This document shows positions 1 to 7,278 of a stretch of DNA of 64,000 bases, piece after piece; positions within the stretch are counted from its first letter, which is position 1; each line of letters starts with the position of its first letter. The translations under genes were made by a program, and so were the position numbers. This stretch comes from Sphingomonas edaphi (GTDB lineage Bacteria; Pseudomonadota; Alphaproteobacteria; Sphingomonadales; Sphingomonadaceae). Location of the stretch: contig NZ_QXTF01000003.1 of assembly GCF_003583725.1 (NCBI RefSeq), positions 1 through 64,000 of the forward strand, given 5' to 3'. The notes under the pieces were generated by a model. It was not told where the DNA came from, made no database searches, and saw only the letters and a list, made by a program, of their open reading frames with translations.

Positions 1-3000
1 TGGATGCTGGACGGCATCGAAAACCTGTCGGGCGGACTTGGCAATGACAGCCTGACGGGCGACGGCAATGCCAATGTGCTCGCCGGCAGTGCGGGCAACG
101 ACAGCCTGTCCGGCGGAGCGGGCGACGACACGCTCTACGGCGACGGCGACATAAACTGGGACACGCACGGGGTCGGCCGGTCGGGGCCGATCGTGACGAC
201 CGCCGATACCGGCGCAGGCGGTAACGACACGCTTGAGGGCGGGCTTGGCGACGACCAGATTTACGGCGGCGGCGGCATCGATACCGCCAGCTACGCCAAT
301 GCCGGCGGGGCTGTGGAGGCGTATCTCTACGAAGGCGGCTTCGGCGAGGCGGTCGGCGCCGACGGCTACGACCAGCTGTTCAATATCGAGAATCTGACGG
401 GTAGCGCCTTCAACGACATCTTGTATGGCAATAGCGAGGCCAATGTCGTCGACGGCGGCGACGGGCATGACTTCCTGCAGGCGCGCGGTGGCGACGACAC
501 CGTTTATGGCGGCAGTGGCGACGATTATCTGGGCGGCGGCACCGGCAATGACTTGCTCGACGGCGGGGCGGGTTTCGACCGGGCGTCCTTCGCAAACGGC
601 TCGACCGGGCCGGTTACCGTCGACCTTCGAATCCAGGGGTTGGCCCAGAACACTGGCCTCGGGATGGACACGCTGATCGACATCGAGGCTGCGTCCGGCA
701 CCGCCTTCGGCGACACTATCACCGGCAACAGCGGCGACAACTGGCTGTGGGGCGCTTCGGACGGCACGGGCAACGACACGCTCGACGGCCAGGAAGGCAA
801 CGACCTGATCGAAAACGGCGCAGGCGATCATGTGCTGAGCGGAGGCGACGGGATCGACACGTTCCGCTACAGCGCACTCACCTCGGCCACCGGGATAACC
901 CTTAGCCTGGCACTGCAGGGCGCGAGCCAGAACACCGGCGTCGGCATCATGCTGCTCAATGGATTCGAAAATCTGACGGGCTCGCAATTCGCCGACTCCC
1001 TGACCGGCGACGGCAACGACAATCTGCTCGCGGGCAGCGGGGGAGATGACACGCTGGTTGGTGGAGCGGGCAACGACACGCTCTACGGCGACGGCCATGT
1101 CTCCCCGGACACCCATGGAGGCGGGGGATCGGGCCCGATCACGACCTGGGCCGATGTCGCGACGATTGGCGGCGTGTCGGGCAACGACCTGTTGGAAGGC
1201 GGCCTCGGCAATGACGTGATCGACGGTGGCGGCGGGATCGACACCGCGACCTACGCCAATGCCGACGGGTCGGTTAGCGTCAATCTCGGCCTCGGATTTG
1301 CCTCTGGCGCGGACGGCAACGACACGCTCGCCAACATTGAGAATGTCGTCGGATCGGAATTCGCCGACACGCTCAACGGCGACGGCGGCGACAATGTCAT
1401 TGAAGGTCTTGGCGGCAACGACCTCATTCAGGGCCAAGGCGGCAACGACACCATCTACGGCGGTGACGGCGACGACACGCTCCGCGGCGACACCGGCGAA
1501 AACTCGCTCGCAGTGAGCGGCGACGACATCATCTATGGCGGCAACGGCAATGACGGACTGCGGGGCGGCCTAGGCAACGACCAGCTTTATGGCGGAGCCA
1601 ATAACGACCTTCTGCGCGGCAATGGCGGCGTCGATTATTTCGACGGCGGGATCGATGACGGCGAAGGGGTCAACGGCATCGGTGACCGGGTCAGCTTCTT
1701 CGAACTGCGCGCAACCCAAGGAGCCGTGGCGGACCTGCGCACGGGCGTCATCTCGAACGACGGCTTCGGCAATGTCGAGACGATGGTCGACATCGAATCG
1801 CTGGGTGCAGACACAGCCTATGTCGACACCTTCCACGGCGACGACAACCGCAACTTCTTCGGCGGCAGCCGCGGCGACAATCTTTACGGCCACGGCGGCG
1901 ACGATCGGTTCCAGACCGGCGCGGCGGCGGCGGTCATCGACGGCGGCTCAGGCATCGACCTGCTGGCGCTGGACGCAAGCGGCGGCTGGCTGTTGCCCGA
2001 CGCGGACGCCGACGGCCTAGCGGAAAGCGCCGCAGCGGCATTGGCGGGCTGGACCGTCAACCTGGACGCCGGGGCGATGATCGACGGTTATGGCAATAGC
2101 GGCACGGTCACCGGAATCGAGAATGTAAACGGCAGCCAGCTAGGCGACGCCATCACCGGCGACGCCAATGCCAATGTGCTCAAAGGCGGCGATGGAAATG
2201 ACGTGCTGGAAGGCGGCCTGGGCAATGACACGCTCGACGGCGAAAGCGGTGTTGACACGGCCAGCTATGCCAACGCTGGCAGTTCGGTCACGGTAAGCCT
2301 GACTGCAGGCAGTGCATCCGGCGCGGACGACGACGACACGCTTGCCGGTTTCGAAAATGTCATCGGCTCGCAGCATGACGACGTGATCATTGGCGGATCC
2401 GGCGCCAACCAGCTGAGCGGCGGCGGCGGTGACGACCTCCTGTATGGCCGACAGGGCAACGACGAGCTGCTCGGCGGGGACGGCGACGACTTCCTTCGCG
2501 GCGAGGAGGGCGATGACATTCTCAACGGCGGAGCCGGCAAGGATCGAGTGTCCTATGGCTTCCTAGCCGCCGCAGTTGGAGTCACCGTCAACCTAAATGT
2601 CCAGGGCGTTGCCCAGGATACCGGCCACGGCAAGGATACGCTGATAGACATCGAGCATGCCTCGGGCACGATCTATAACGACGTCATCACCGGCAACGGC
2701 GACGACAACTGGTTGTGGGGCGGGTCTAACGGCAGCGGGGTCACCGGGAACGACACCATCTCCGGCGGCGGTGGCAACGACCTGATCGAGGTCGGCACCG
2801 GGAACCACACGCTGGACGGCGGCACGGGTGACGACACGCTGTCGCTGTTCGGCAATTCCACCGACATCACAGCGGCCGGAATCACGTTCGACCTGACCCG
2901 TCTCGGCACGGCCCAAAACACGGAACAGGGGATGATGCTGGCGACCGGCTTCGAAAATGTGTCGGGGTCGATCTACGACGACTTCATCACTGGCAACAAT

Positions 3001-3603
3001 GGAGCAAACATCCTGCTCGGCGACGCCGGCAACGATACGCTCCGCGGCGGCGATGGCAACGACACGCTTTTCGGTGACGGCCGCATGGCGATCGACACGC
3101 ACGGCACCGGCGGATCGGGCGACATCACCCTGGTCGACGACGTTGCAGCCGAGTTCGGTCTGACACCCGGCAACGACATCATGCTGGGCGGACGGGGCAA
3201 CGATACGCTCCACGGCGGCCGGGGCGACGACACGATGACCGGCAACCAGGGCAATGACAGTTTCGTGATCAGTGCTCAAAGCGGCGACGACGTCATCACC
3301 GATTTCGCGGTCAACATCGACAAGATCGTGTTCGACGCCCTGTCGGGAGTCGACGACTTCAGCGACCTCACCATCGTCAAGGTGGGGTCCAAGACGGTTA
3401 TCAGCTGGGGAACGACGGACTCGATCACGCTTGACGGAGTCAAGGCGAGCTCGCTCGATGCCGGCGACTTCGAATTTGGCTCACCGGCGTGGGCCAGCGT
3501 CGCGGAGTCCCTGTCGCAAGGATCTTCCTTCGGCCAGTCGAGCGCGATGGATCAAGCGGCATTAGACATGGCGAGCGTTTCACTCGCGCTGATGCACGGT
3601 TGA
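1..3603 (+). CDS. RTX-type calcium-binding exoprotein, C-terminal part (5' end outside window)
   Basis: The reading frame is already open at base 1, so the true start lies upstream; about 1200 residues are visible. The protein is built almost entirely of glycine/aspartate nonapeptide repeats of the GGxGxDxLx type (hemolysin-type calcium-binding repeats), which fold into calcium-loaded parallel beta-rolls outside the cell. Such proteins normally leave by a type I (ABC/MFP/TolC) secretion system using an uncleaved C-terminal signal; the last 60 residues here are repeat-free, acidic/hydrophobic and fit that role. A higher-order module of about 170 residues, containing a DTLIDIE motif followed by NWLWG, appears twice, and a DTHG-x-SG block after TLYGDG/TLFGDG appears three times. 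No enzymatic domain is visible in the part present. No secretion genes are nearby. Family assignment is firm; the biological role (adhesin, surface layer, enzyme) is unknown. Confidence 0.9.
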   Translation, partial: WMLDGIENLSGGLGNDSLTGDGNANVLAGSAGNDSLSGGAGDDTLYGDGDINWDTHGVGRSGPIVTTADTGAGGNDTLEGGLGDDQIYGGGGIDTASYANAGGAVEAYLYEGGFGEAVGADGYDQLFNIENLTGSAFNDILYGNSEANVVDGGDGHDFLQARGGDDTVYGGSGDDYLGGGTGNDLLDGGAGFDRASFANGSTGPVTVDLRIQGLAQNTGLGMDTLIDIEAASGTAFGDTITGNSGDNWLWGASDGTGNDTLDGQEGNDLIENGAGDHVLSGGDGIDTFRYSALTSATGITLSLALQGASQNTGVGIMLLNGFENLTGSQFADSLTGDGNDNLLAGSGGDDTLVGGAGNDTLYGDGHVSPDTHGGGGSGPITTWADVATIGGVSGNDLLEGGLGNDVIDGGGGIDTATYANADGSVSVNLGLGFASGADGNDTLANIENVVGSEFADTLNGDGGDNVIEGLGGNDLIQGQGGNDTIYGGDGDDTLRGDTGENSLAVSGDDIIYGGNGNDGLRGGLGNDQLYGGANNDLLRGNGGVDYFDGGIDDGEGVNGIGDRVSFFELRATQGAVADLRTGVISNDGFGNVETMVDIESLGADTAYVDTFHGDDNRNFFGGSRGDNLYGHGGDDRFQTGAAAAVIDGGSGIDLLALDASGGWLLPDADADGLAESAAAALAGWTVNLDAGAMIDGYGNSGTVTGIENVNGSQLGDAITGDANANVLKGGDGNDVLEGGLGNDTLDGESGVDTASYANAGSSVTVSLTAGSASGADDDDTLAGFENVIGSQHDDVIIGGSGANQLSGGGGDDLLYGRQGNDELLGGDGDDFLRGEEGDDILNGGAGKDRVSYGFLAAAVGVTVNLNVQGVAQDTGHGKDTLIDIEHASGTIYNDVITGNGDDNWLWGGSNGSGVTGNDTISGGGGNDLIEVGTGNHTLDGGTGDDTLSLFGNSTDITAAGITFDLTRLGTAQNTEQGMMLATGFENVSGSIYDDFITGNNGANILLGDAGNDTLRGGDGNDTLFGDGRMAIDTHGTGGSGDITLVDDVAAEFGLTPGNDIMLGGRGNDTLHGGRGDDTMTGNQGNDSFVISAQSGDDVITDFAVNIDKIVFDALSGVDDFSDLTIVKVGSKTVISWGTTDSITLDGVKASSLDAGDFEFGSPAWASVAESLSQGSSFGQSSAMDQAALDMASVSLALMHG

Positions 3604-3810
3604 TCGCGCGCGGCGGTGCTTCCGGCCATGGCGCGGGGCTGCTGAGGCAGCCTCACGCCTAACTCATGGGTGATGACCGGCTCTAAATGGTCTGCATTGC
3701 CAAACTCTAGGTCTTGCAGCGGTCCGTTCGCTTTCGGCCATCAAGGTGCGTACGTGCCCCATCTTCGCGCTGTCGGGCGGGACAAGAAGTATTCTGCGCA
3801 TCTGAGGAAA

Positions 3811-3887
3811 TGGCGCACCCAAGAGGATTCGAACCTCTGGCCTCTGCCTTCGGAGGGCAGCGCTCTATCCAGCTGAGCTATGGGTGC
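3811..3887 (-). tRNA. tRNA-Arg (anticodon CCG)
   Basis: Read on the minus strand, the segment folds as a cloverleaf. The acceptor stem GCACCCA pairs with TGGGTGC, the D-arm contains AGCTCAGCTGGATAGAGC, the anticodon stem CTGCC/GGCAG encloses the loop CTCCGAA (anticodon CCG), and the T-arm contains GGTTCGAATCC. The discriminator base is G and the terminal CCA is encoded in the DNA (plus-strand TGG at 3811-3813). It reads CGG arginine codons. It stands alone between the RTX gene and phaR. Confidence 0.97.
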
Positions 3888-4016
3888 GTTGCGGCCCGCT
3901 TAGCTTGGCATCTTCGGCGGGGCAAGCGGCTCTCCGCGTTCGCGGGTGCGAAAGGGCAATGTTGCGGCGCGGGACTGCGGCGACTAGGTTCTCGTCAAAT
4001 TTCCACGGAGCGTATG

Positions 4017-4538
4017 ATGGCCAAGCCGGCAGACAAGGTGACGATCAAGAAATACGCCAACCGCCGGCTCTACGATACGGAGAGCAGCAGCTACATTACG
4101 CTGGACCGGCTGGCGGCGATGATCCGCGAGGGCCGGGATTTCGAGGTGGTGGACGCCAAGACGGGCGAAGACATCACGCACCAGGTGCTGACCCAGATTA
4201 TCGTCGACGAGGAGTCGCGCGGCGCGACGATGTTGCCAGTCAACTTCCTGCGCCAGCTTATCGGGCTTTACGGCGGGCAGATGCAGGGTGCCGTTCCGCA
4301 ATATCTCGAGGCTGCAATGGAAGCGTTCCAGAAGAACAGTGCGACCGTTGCCGGCGCCTTCGGGCCAAGCATGTTCACCGACCTCGCCAAGCGCAACATG
4401 GCGATGTTCGAAGAAGCGGCGCAATCCCTGGCTGGCAAGAAGGCTAAGGTGGAGAAGGACGGATCGGGCGATGAATTGGCTAAGTTGAAGGCCGAGCTCG
4501 CTGCTTTGCAGGCAAAGGTCGATAAGCTCGGCAAATGA
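4017..4538 (+). CDS. phaR: Polyhydroxyalkanoate synthesis regulator PhaR
   Basis: 173 residues. The N-terminus ([20 protein letters not shown]) is the hallmark of the PHB/PHA accumulation regulator DNA-binding domain; a second conserved segment with [13 protein letters not shown] lies near residues 75-90 and the C-terminus is a lysine-rich coiled coil (about 140-173). PhaR proteins bind nascent polyhydroxyalkanoate granules and DNA and repress phasin genes until polymer appears. Two ATGs stand in tandem at 4014 and 4017; the second was chosen because ACGGAG at 4005-4010 then lies 6 bases upstream. The stop overlaps the next gene's start (ATGA at 4535-4538), suggesting a two-gene operon. No phaC or phasin gene of the usual type is in the window. 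Confidence 0.9.
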   Translation: MAKPADKVTIKKYANRRLYDTESSSYITLDRLAAMIREGRDFEVVDAKTGEDITHQVLTQIIVDEESRGATMLPVNFLRQLIGLYGGQMQGAVPQYLEAAMEAFQKNSATVAGAFGPSMFTDLAKRNMAMFEEAAQSLAGKKAKVEKDGSGDELAKLKAELAALQAKVDKLGK

Positions 4539-4948
4539 TTCGTTTTATATTGCTGTTCCTCGCGTTGGCGACGCCCGCTGCGGCGCAAGTCGGCCCTATC
4601 TCGTTCGAATCCGGAAAGGCGCTGACGATCGCGCCGGGCCAGTGGACGCATATCGCGACACCGACCGGTTCCGAGGCACGTTATGGCGGTTACCTTATTA
4701 TCCGCTGCGACCGGGCCAGTCGGACAGTTACTATCTTGCGTCCCGGCCTTGCGCCGCAGCCGCTGGCCATCGCTACAAGCGCGCTCGGGCGTACGGTGCC
4801 GGCGGGCGGACGCCTACAGGCCAACGACCCGCTGCTCGACGCGATCGCGTTCAGTCGGGGGCGGTTCCTGGTGACGGGAGGGGGCGCGACGCTGGCGATC
4901 CCAAGCTGGCCGGAAGCGGCGCGAAGCATCGAAGATTGTCGAATCTGA
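4535..4948 (+). CDS. Secreted hypothetical protein
   Basis: 137 residues. It begins with a clear Sec signal peptide (about residues 1-17, hydrophobic FILLFLALA followed by an ATPAAAQ cleavage region), so the mature product of about 120 residues should be periplasmic. The mature part is rich in beta-forming segments and has two cysteines, one in LIIRCDR and one three residues from the end (EDCRI), which could form a disulfide. I do not recognise a domain. The start codon overlaps the phaR stop codon by ATGA, so it is probably co-translated with phaR; whether its function relates to polymer storage cannot be told from sequence. Confidence 0.75.
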   Translation: MIRFILLFLALATPAAAQVGPISFESGKALTIAPGQWTHIATPTGSEARYGGYLIIRCDRASRTVTILRPGLAPQPLAIATSALGRTVPAGGRLQANDPLLDAIAFSRGRFLVTGGGATLAIPSWPEAARSIEDCRI

Positions 4949-5012
4949 CCACAATTACAAGTCTTGTTTATTCCCTCCATCCACAACATGTTGGTGTTGC
5001 AATTAAGCAGCG

Positions 5013-5026
5013 AAAGGAGGTGATCC
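5013..5026 (+). promoter_or_regulatory. Extended Shine-Dalgarno, 14-nt complement of the 16S rRNA 3' end
   Basis: The 14 bases AAAGGAGGTGATCC are the exact reverse complement of the conserved 16S rRNA 3' tail (GGATCACCTCCTTT). Ordinary ribosome-binding sites match 4 to 7 bases. The core GGAGG (5016-5020) lies 7 bases before an ATG at 5028. A 10-bp palindrome CAACATGTTG lies upstream at 4984-4993 and could be an operator; that part is speculation. Confidence 0.75.
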
Positions 5027-5027
5027 G

Positions 5028-5084
5028 ATGTCTCATGGTTCAGCTAAGAGGTCGGATTTGTTCGCTCGGAAGGTGATGGCCTAA
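5028..5084 (+). CDS. Putative 18-residue protein or leader peptide
   Basis: The ORF runs ATG to TAA and encodes MSHGSAKRSDLFARKVMA, a basic 18-residue peptide. Evidence that it is translated is the exceptional Shine-Dalgarno immediately upstream at ideal spacing, and its position in a transcript-sized unit closed by a strong terminator at 5137-5171. It is not in frame with, and lies about 170 bases before, the H1-like gene at 5255. I do not recognise the peptide. Alternatives are a leader peptide, or a non-coding RNA whose SD-like segment titrates the 16S tail, with the ORF incidental. Confidence 0.5.
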   Translation: MSHGSAKRSDLFARKVMA

Positions 5085-5103
5085 CCAGTCGTCCTTTGTC
5101 CTT

Positions 5104-5121
5104 CCGGGCTGGAGCGCCCGG
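5104..5121 (+). other. GC-rich hairpin downstream of the short ORF
   Basis: CCGGGC (5104-5109) pairs perfectly with GCCCGG (5116-5121) across a 6-base loop. It lies between the 18-codon ORF and the terminator, so it would be part of the 3' region of the same short transcript. Confidence 0.55.
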
Positions 5122-5136
5122 TCGCTGACCATGTTC

Positions 5137-5171
5137 AAGGGAGTTGTCGTGTGGTGCGACAGCTCCCTTTT
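5137..5171 (+). terminator. Rho-independent terminator
   Basis: AAGGGAGTTGTCG (5137-5149) and CGACAGCTCCCTT (5157-5169) form a 13-bp stem with one G-U pair and a 7-base loop, followed by a T tract. It ends the short transcript before the H1-like gene, which starts 83 bases further on with its own ribosome-binding site. Confidence 0.85.
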
Positions 5172-5254
5172 ACTTGTCTCTGTCATTGTTTATTTCGGAA
5201 CCGTTCCTGCGCTGAACCGCTTTCACGCGGAACAGATACGAAAGGGAGGCAGTG

Positions 5255-5827
5255 ATGGCTAAAGGTTCCACGCGTCGCACGAGTAGCAGCAAGAGCAGCA
5301 GCAGCGGCGGTTCCAACAAAACCACGATGGACAAGATTGCGAAGGCGGCCATGAGCCGCGAAATGCTTGCTGCCGGCCTGACCGCGGCGGCCGCGGCAAT
5401 TGCCGCCAGCCCCAAGGCGCGCAAGGCCATTCGCGATGCGGGTCTCGATGCCGCTGACAGCGCCAGCCAAGCCGCGACGACGATGATGACCAATGCCTCC
5501 AAGCTCGGCTCGCTGATCGCGGAAGCGGTCGCCGATGCAGCACAGCGTGTTATGTCGGGTAAGTGGGTTGACGATGCTGAGGCCGCAGTTAGCGGTGCAG
5601 CCGCGAGCGCGAAAAAGGCCGTGGGCCTCAAGTCCTCGACCTCGACTGCCTCCAAGCCGGCTGCCAAGCGTGCCGCGCCGAAAAAGACAGGCGCCACCCG
5701 CAAAGCCCCGGCAACGAAGCGCGCAACCAGCGCGTCGACTGCCGCCAAGCCGGCGGCCAAGCGGCGTTCGAGCAGCACCGCTCGCAAGCGTACTCCCGCC
5801 AAGTCAAAGACAACGCCCGCAAGCTAA
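5255..5827 (+). CDS. Histone H1-like / alanine-lysine-rich basic protein
   Basis: 190 residues. The N-terminal 25 residues are serine/lysine-rich (TSSSKSSSSGG), the middle (about 25-125) is an alanine-rich amphipathic helical region, and the last 65 residues are AAK/PAKR-type repeats typical of eukaryotic H1 tails and bacterial H1-like proteins. This composition suggests a nucleoid- or polyanion-binding role. A second possibility is a phasin-like granule protein, since the helical middle resembles phasins and PhaA/PhaM-like DNA-granule linkers carry such tails, and phaR lies 700 bases upstream; this is inference only. The ATG at 5255 is chosen over an in-frame GTG directly before it because GGGAGG (5244-5249) then has 5-base spacing. 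Confidence 0.7.
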   Translation: MAKGSTRRTSSSKSSSSGGSNKTTMDKIAKAAMSREMLAAGLTAAAAAIAASPKARKAIRDAGLDAADSASQAATTMMTNASKLGSLIAEAVADAAQRVMSGKWVDDAEAAVSGAAASAKKAVGLKSSTSTASKPAAKRAAPKKTGATRKAPATKRATSASTAAKPAAKRRSSSTARKRTPAKSKTTPAS

Positions 5828-5849
5828 GCGGAAGAGTTTCGTCGATTGG

Positions 5850-5878
5850 CAAGGGCTCCGGTCGCGTACCGGGGCCCT
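5850..5878 (+). terminator. Probable terminator hairpin
   Basis: AAGGGCTCCGGT (5850-5861) pairs with ACCGGGGCCCTT (5867-5878) across a 5-base loop with one mismatch. It directly follows the H1-like gene. The downstream T run is poor, so termination efficiency is uncertain. Confidence 0.6.
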
Positions 5879-5921
5879 TCCTGTATGGAAAAGGCGCAAA
5901 GTGCGTGTAATGGCGAGCGGC

Positions 5922-7277
5922 ATGAACCAGTCGAAATTTTCAGCCGTCATCCTCGCGGCCGGCCAAGGTACGCGGATGCGGTCGGACACCCACAAGGTGC
6001 TTCATCCGATCGCCGGCAAGCCCATGCTCCTCCACCTCCTCGCAACTGTCGAGGATTTGGGCGCGGAGCGGCGCGTCGTTGTCGTTGGTAAAGGCCGCGA
6101 CCAGCTTGAAGCGGCGCTTGACGGTCACGGAGTCGAGACCGCGTTGCAGGCGGAGCAGAAGGGCACGGCACACGCAGTGCAAATGGCAGAGGATGCTCTG
6201 TCAGGGTTCGAAGGGCCGGTGGTAATCCTGTACGGTGACACCCCCTTCGTGACCCGCGAAACGCTACAGCGAATGCTTACACGTCTTGAGGCCGATGACA
6301 CGCCGGGCGTCGTCGTGCTTGCCAGTTCCCCTGAAGATGGCAAGGCCTATGGTCGCGTCATCCTGGGCGAGGGCGACCACATCGCCAAGATGGTCGAATA
6401 TAAGGACGCCACCGAAGAAGAACGCGCGGTTAAACTGTGCAACAGCGGCATGATGGCGGTCAGTTCGCGCGACCTGTTTCGCTGGCTTGCCAAGGTCGGC
6501 AATGCCAATGCGGCCGGCGAATATTACCTGCCAGACGTCGTCATGATCGCCAATGACGAGGGCCGTCACGCGGTAGCAATCGAAGGTGAAGCGTTCGAGA
6601 CCGCCGGGGTCAATAGCCGCGCCGAACTGGCGCACTTGGAGCTCGACTGGCAGCGCCGCCGGCGCGAGGAAGCGCTGGAGCAGGGCGCGACGCTGATCGA
6701 TCCGGAAAGCGTTTGGTTCTCCGCTGACACAGAGCTTGGACGCGACTGCACCATTGAACCGCACGTCGTGTTCGGCCCTGGCGTGAAGATCGCCGACGGC
6801 GCAACCATTCGGGCCTTTTCCCACATCGAAGGCGCCACGATCGCCAGCGGATGCGAGGTTGGTCCGTTCGCCCGACTGCGCCCGGGTGCCGTGCTGGAAA
6901 CGGGCGCCAAGGTCGGCAATTTCGTCGAGGTGAAAAAGGCGCGGCTGGGTGAGGGCGCGAAGGCCAACCATTTGAGCTACATCGGCGACGCGGACGTCGG
7001 CACGAAGGCGAATATCGGCGCCGGGACAATCACCTGCAATTATGACGGCTTCAACAAGTCGCGGACGGAAATCGGCGACGGCGCCTTCATCGGCTCCAAC
7101 ACCGCGCTGGTGGCGCCGGTTACGGTAGGCGAGGGCGCGATCGTGGGCGCAGGATCGGTGATTACCAAGAATGTCGCGGCCGACAGCCTAGCTGTAGGTC
7201 GCGGGGAGCAACGCGGTTTTGTCGGCTGGGCCAAGCGGTTCCGGGACAAGCAGGCGGCCAGGAAGGGCGTAAAGTAA
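5922..7277 (+). CDS. glmU: Bifunctional GlmU: glucosamine-1-phosphate acetyltransferase / UDP-GlcNAc pyrophosphorylase
   Basis: 451 residues from the chosen ATG. The N-terminal uridyltransferase domain carries LAAGQGTRM (about residues 11-19) and a GDTPF motif; the C-terminal half (about 250-440) is a left-handed beta-helix of hexapeptide repeats with the acetyltransferase signature around NHLSYIGDADVG and the N-Y-D-G motif. The enzyme acetylates glucosamine-1-phosphate and then forms UDP-N-acetylglucosamine for peptidoglycan and lipid A. An ATG four codons upstream (5910) is also possible; 5922 was preferred because GlmU usually begins about six residues before the first strand (FSAVILAAG). 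Neither start has a strong ribosome-binding site. glmS follows after one base, so the two steps of the pathway are one operon. Confidence 0.96.
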   Translation: MNQSKFSAVILAAGQGTRMRSDTHKVLHPIAGKPMLLHLLATVEDLGAERRVVVVGKGRDQLEAALDGHGVETALQAEQKGTAHAVQMAEDALSGFEGPVVILYGDTPFVTRETLQRMLTRLEADDTPGVVVLASSPEDGKAYGRVILGEGDHIAKMVEYKDATEEERAVKLCNSGMMAVSSRDLFRWLAKVGNANAAGEYYLPDVVMIANDEGRHAVAIEGEAFETAGVNSRAELAHLELDWQRRRREEALEQGATLIDPESVWFSADTELGRDCTIEPHVVFGPGVKIADGATIRAFSHIEGATIASGCEVGPFARLRPGAVLETGAKVGNFVEVKKARLGEGAKANHLSYIGDADVGTKANIGAGTITCNYDGFNKSRTEIGDGAFIGSNTALVAPVTVGEGAIVGAGSVITKNVAADSLAVGRGEQRGFVGWAKRFRDKQAARKGVK

Positions 7278-7278
7278 G

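Noticed and set aside
410-3279. Many long ORFs on the minus strand and other frames within the RTX gene
   Set aside because: They arise from the strongly repetitive GGCGACGAC-type codons; products are Arg/Pro/Ser-rich without any family signature.
3670-3876. 68-residue ORF ending in [19 protein letters not shown]
   Set aside because: This is the translation of the antisense tRNA-Arg gene, a common false ORF.
5535-5921. Long upstream extension of the glmU frame
   Set aside because: The segment is the H1-like gene in another frame; GlmU homology begins only near residue 130 of that ORF.
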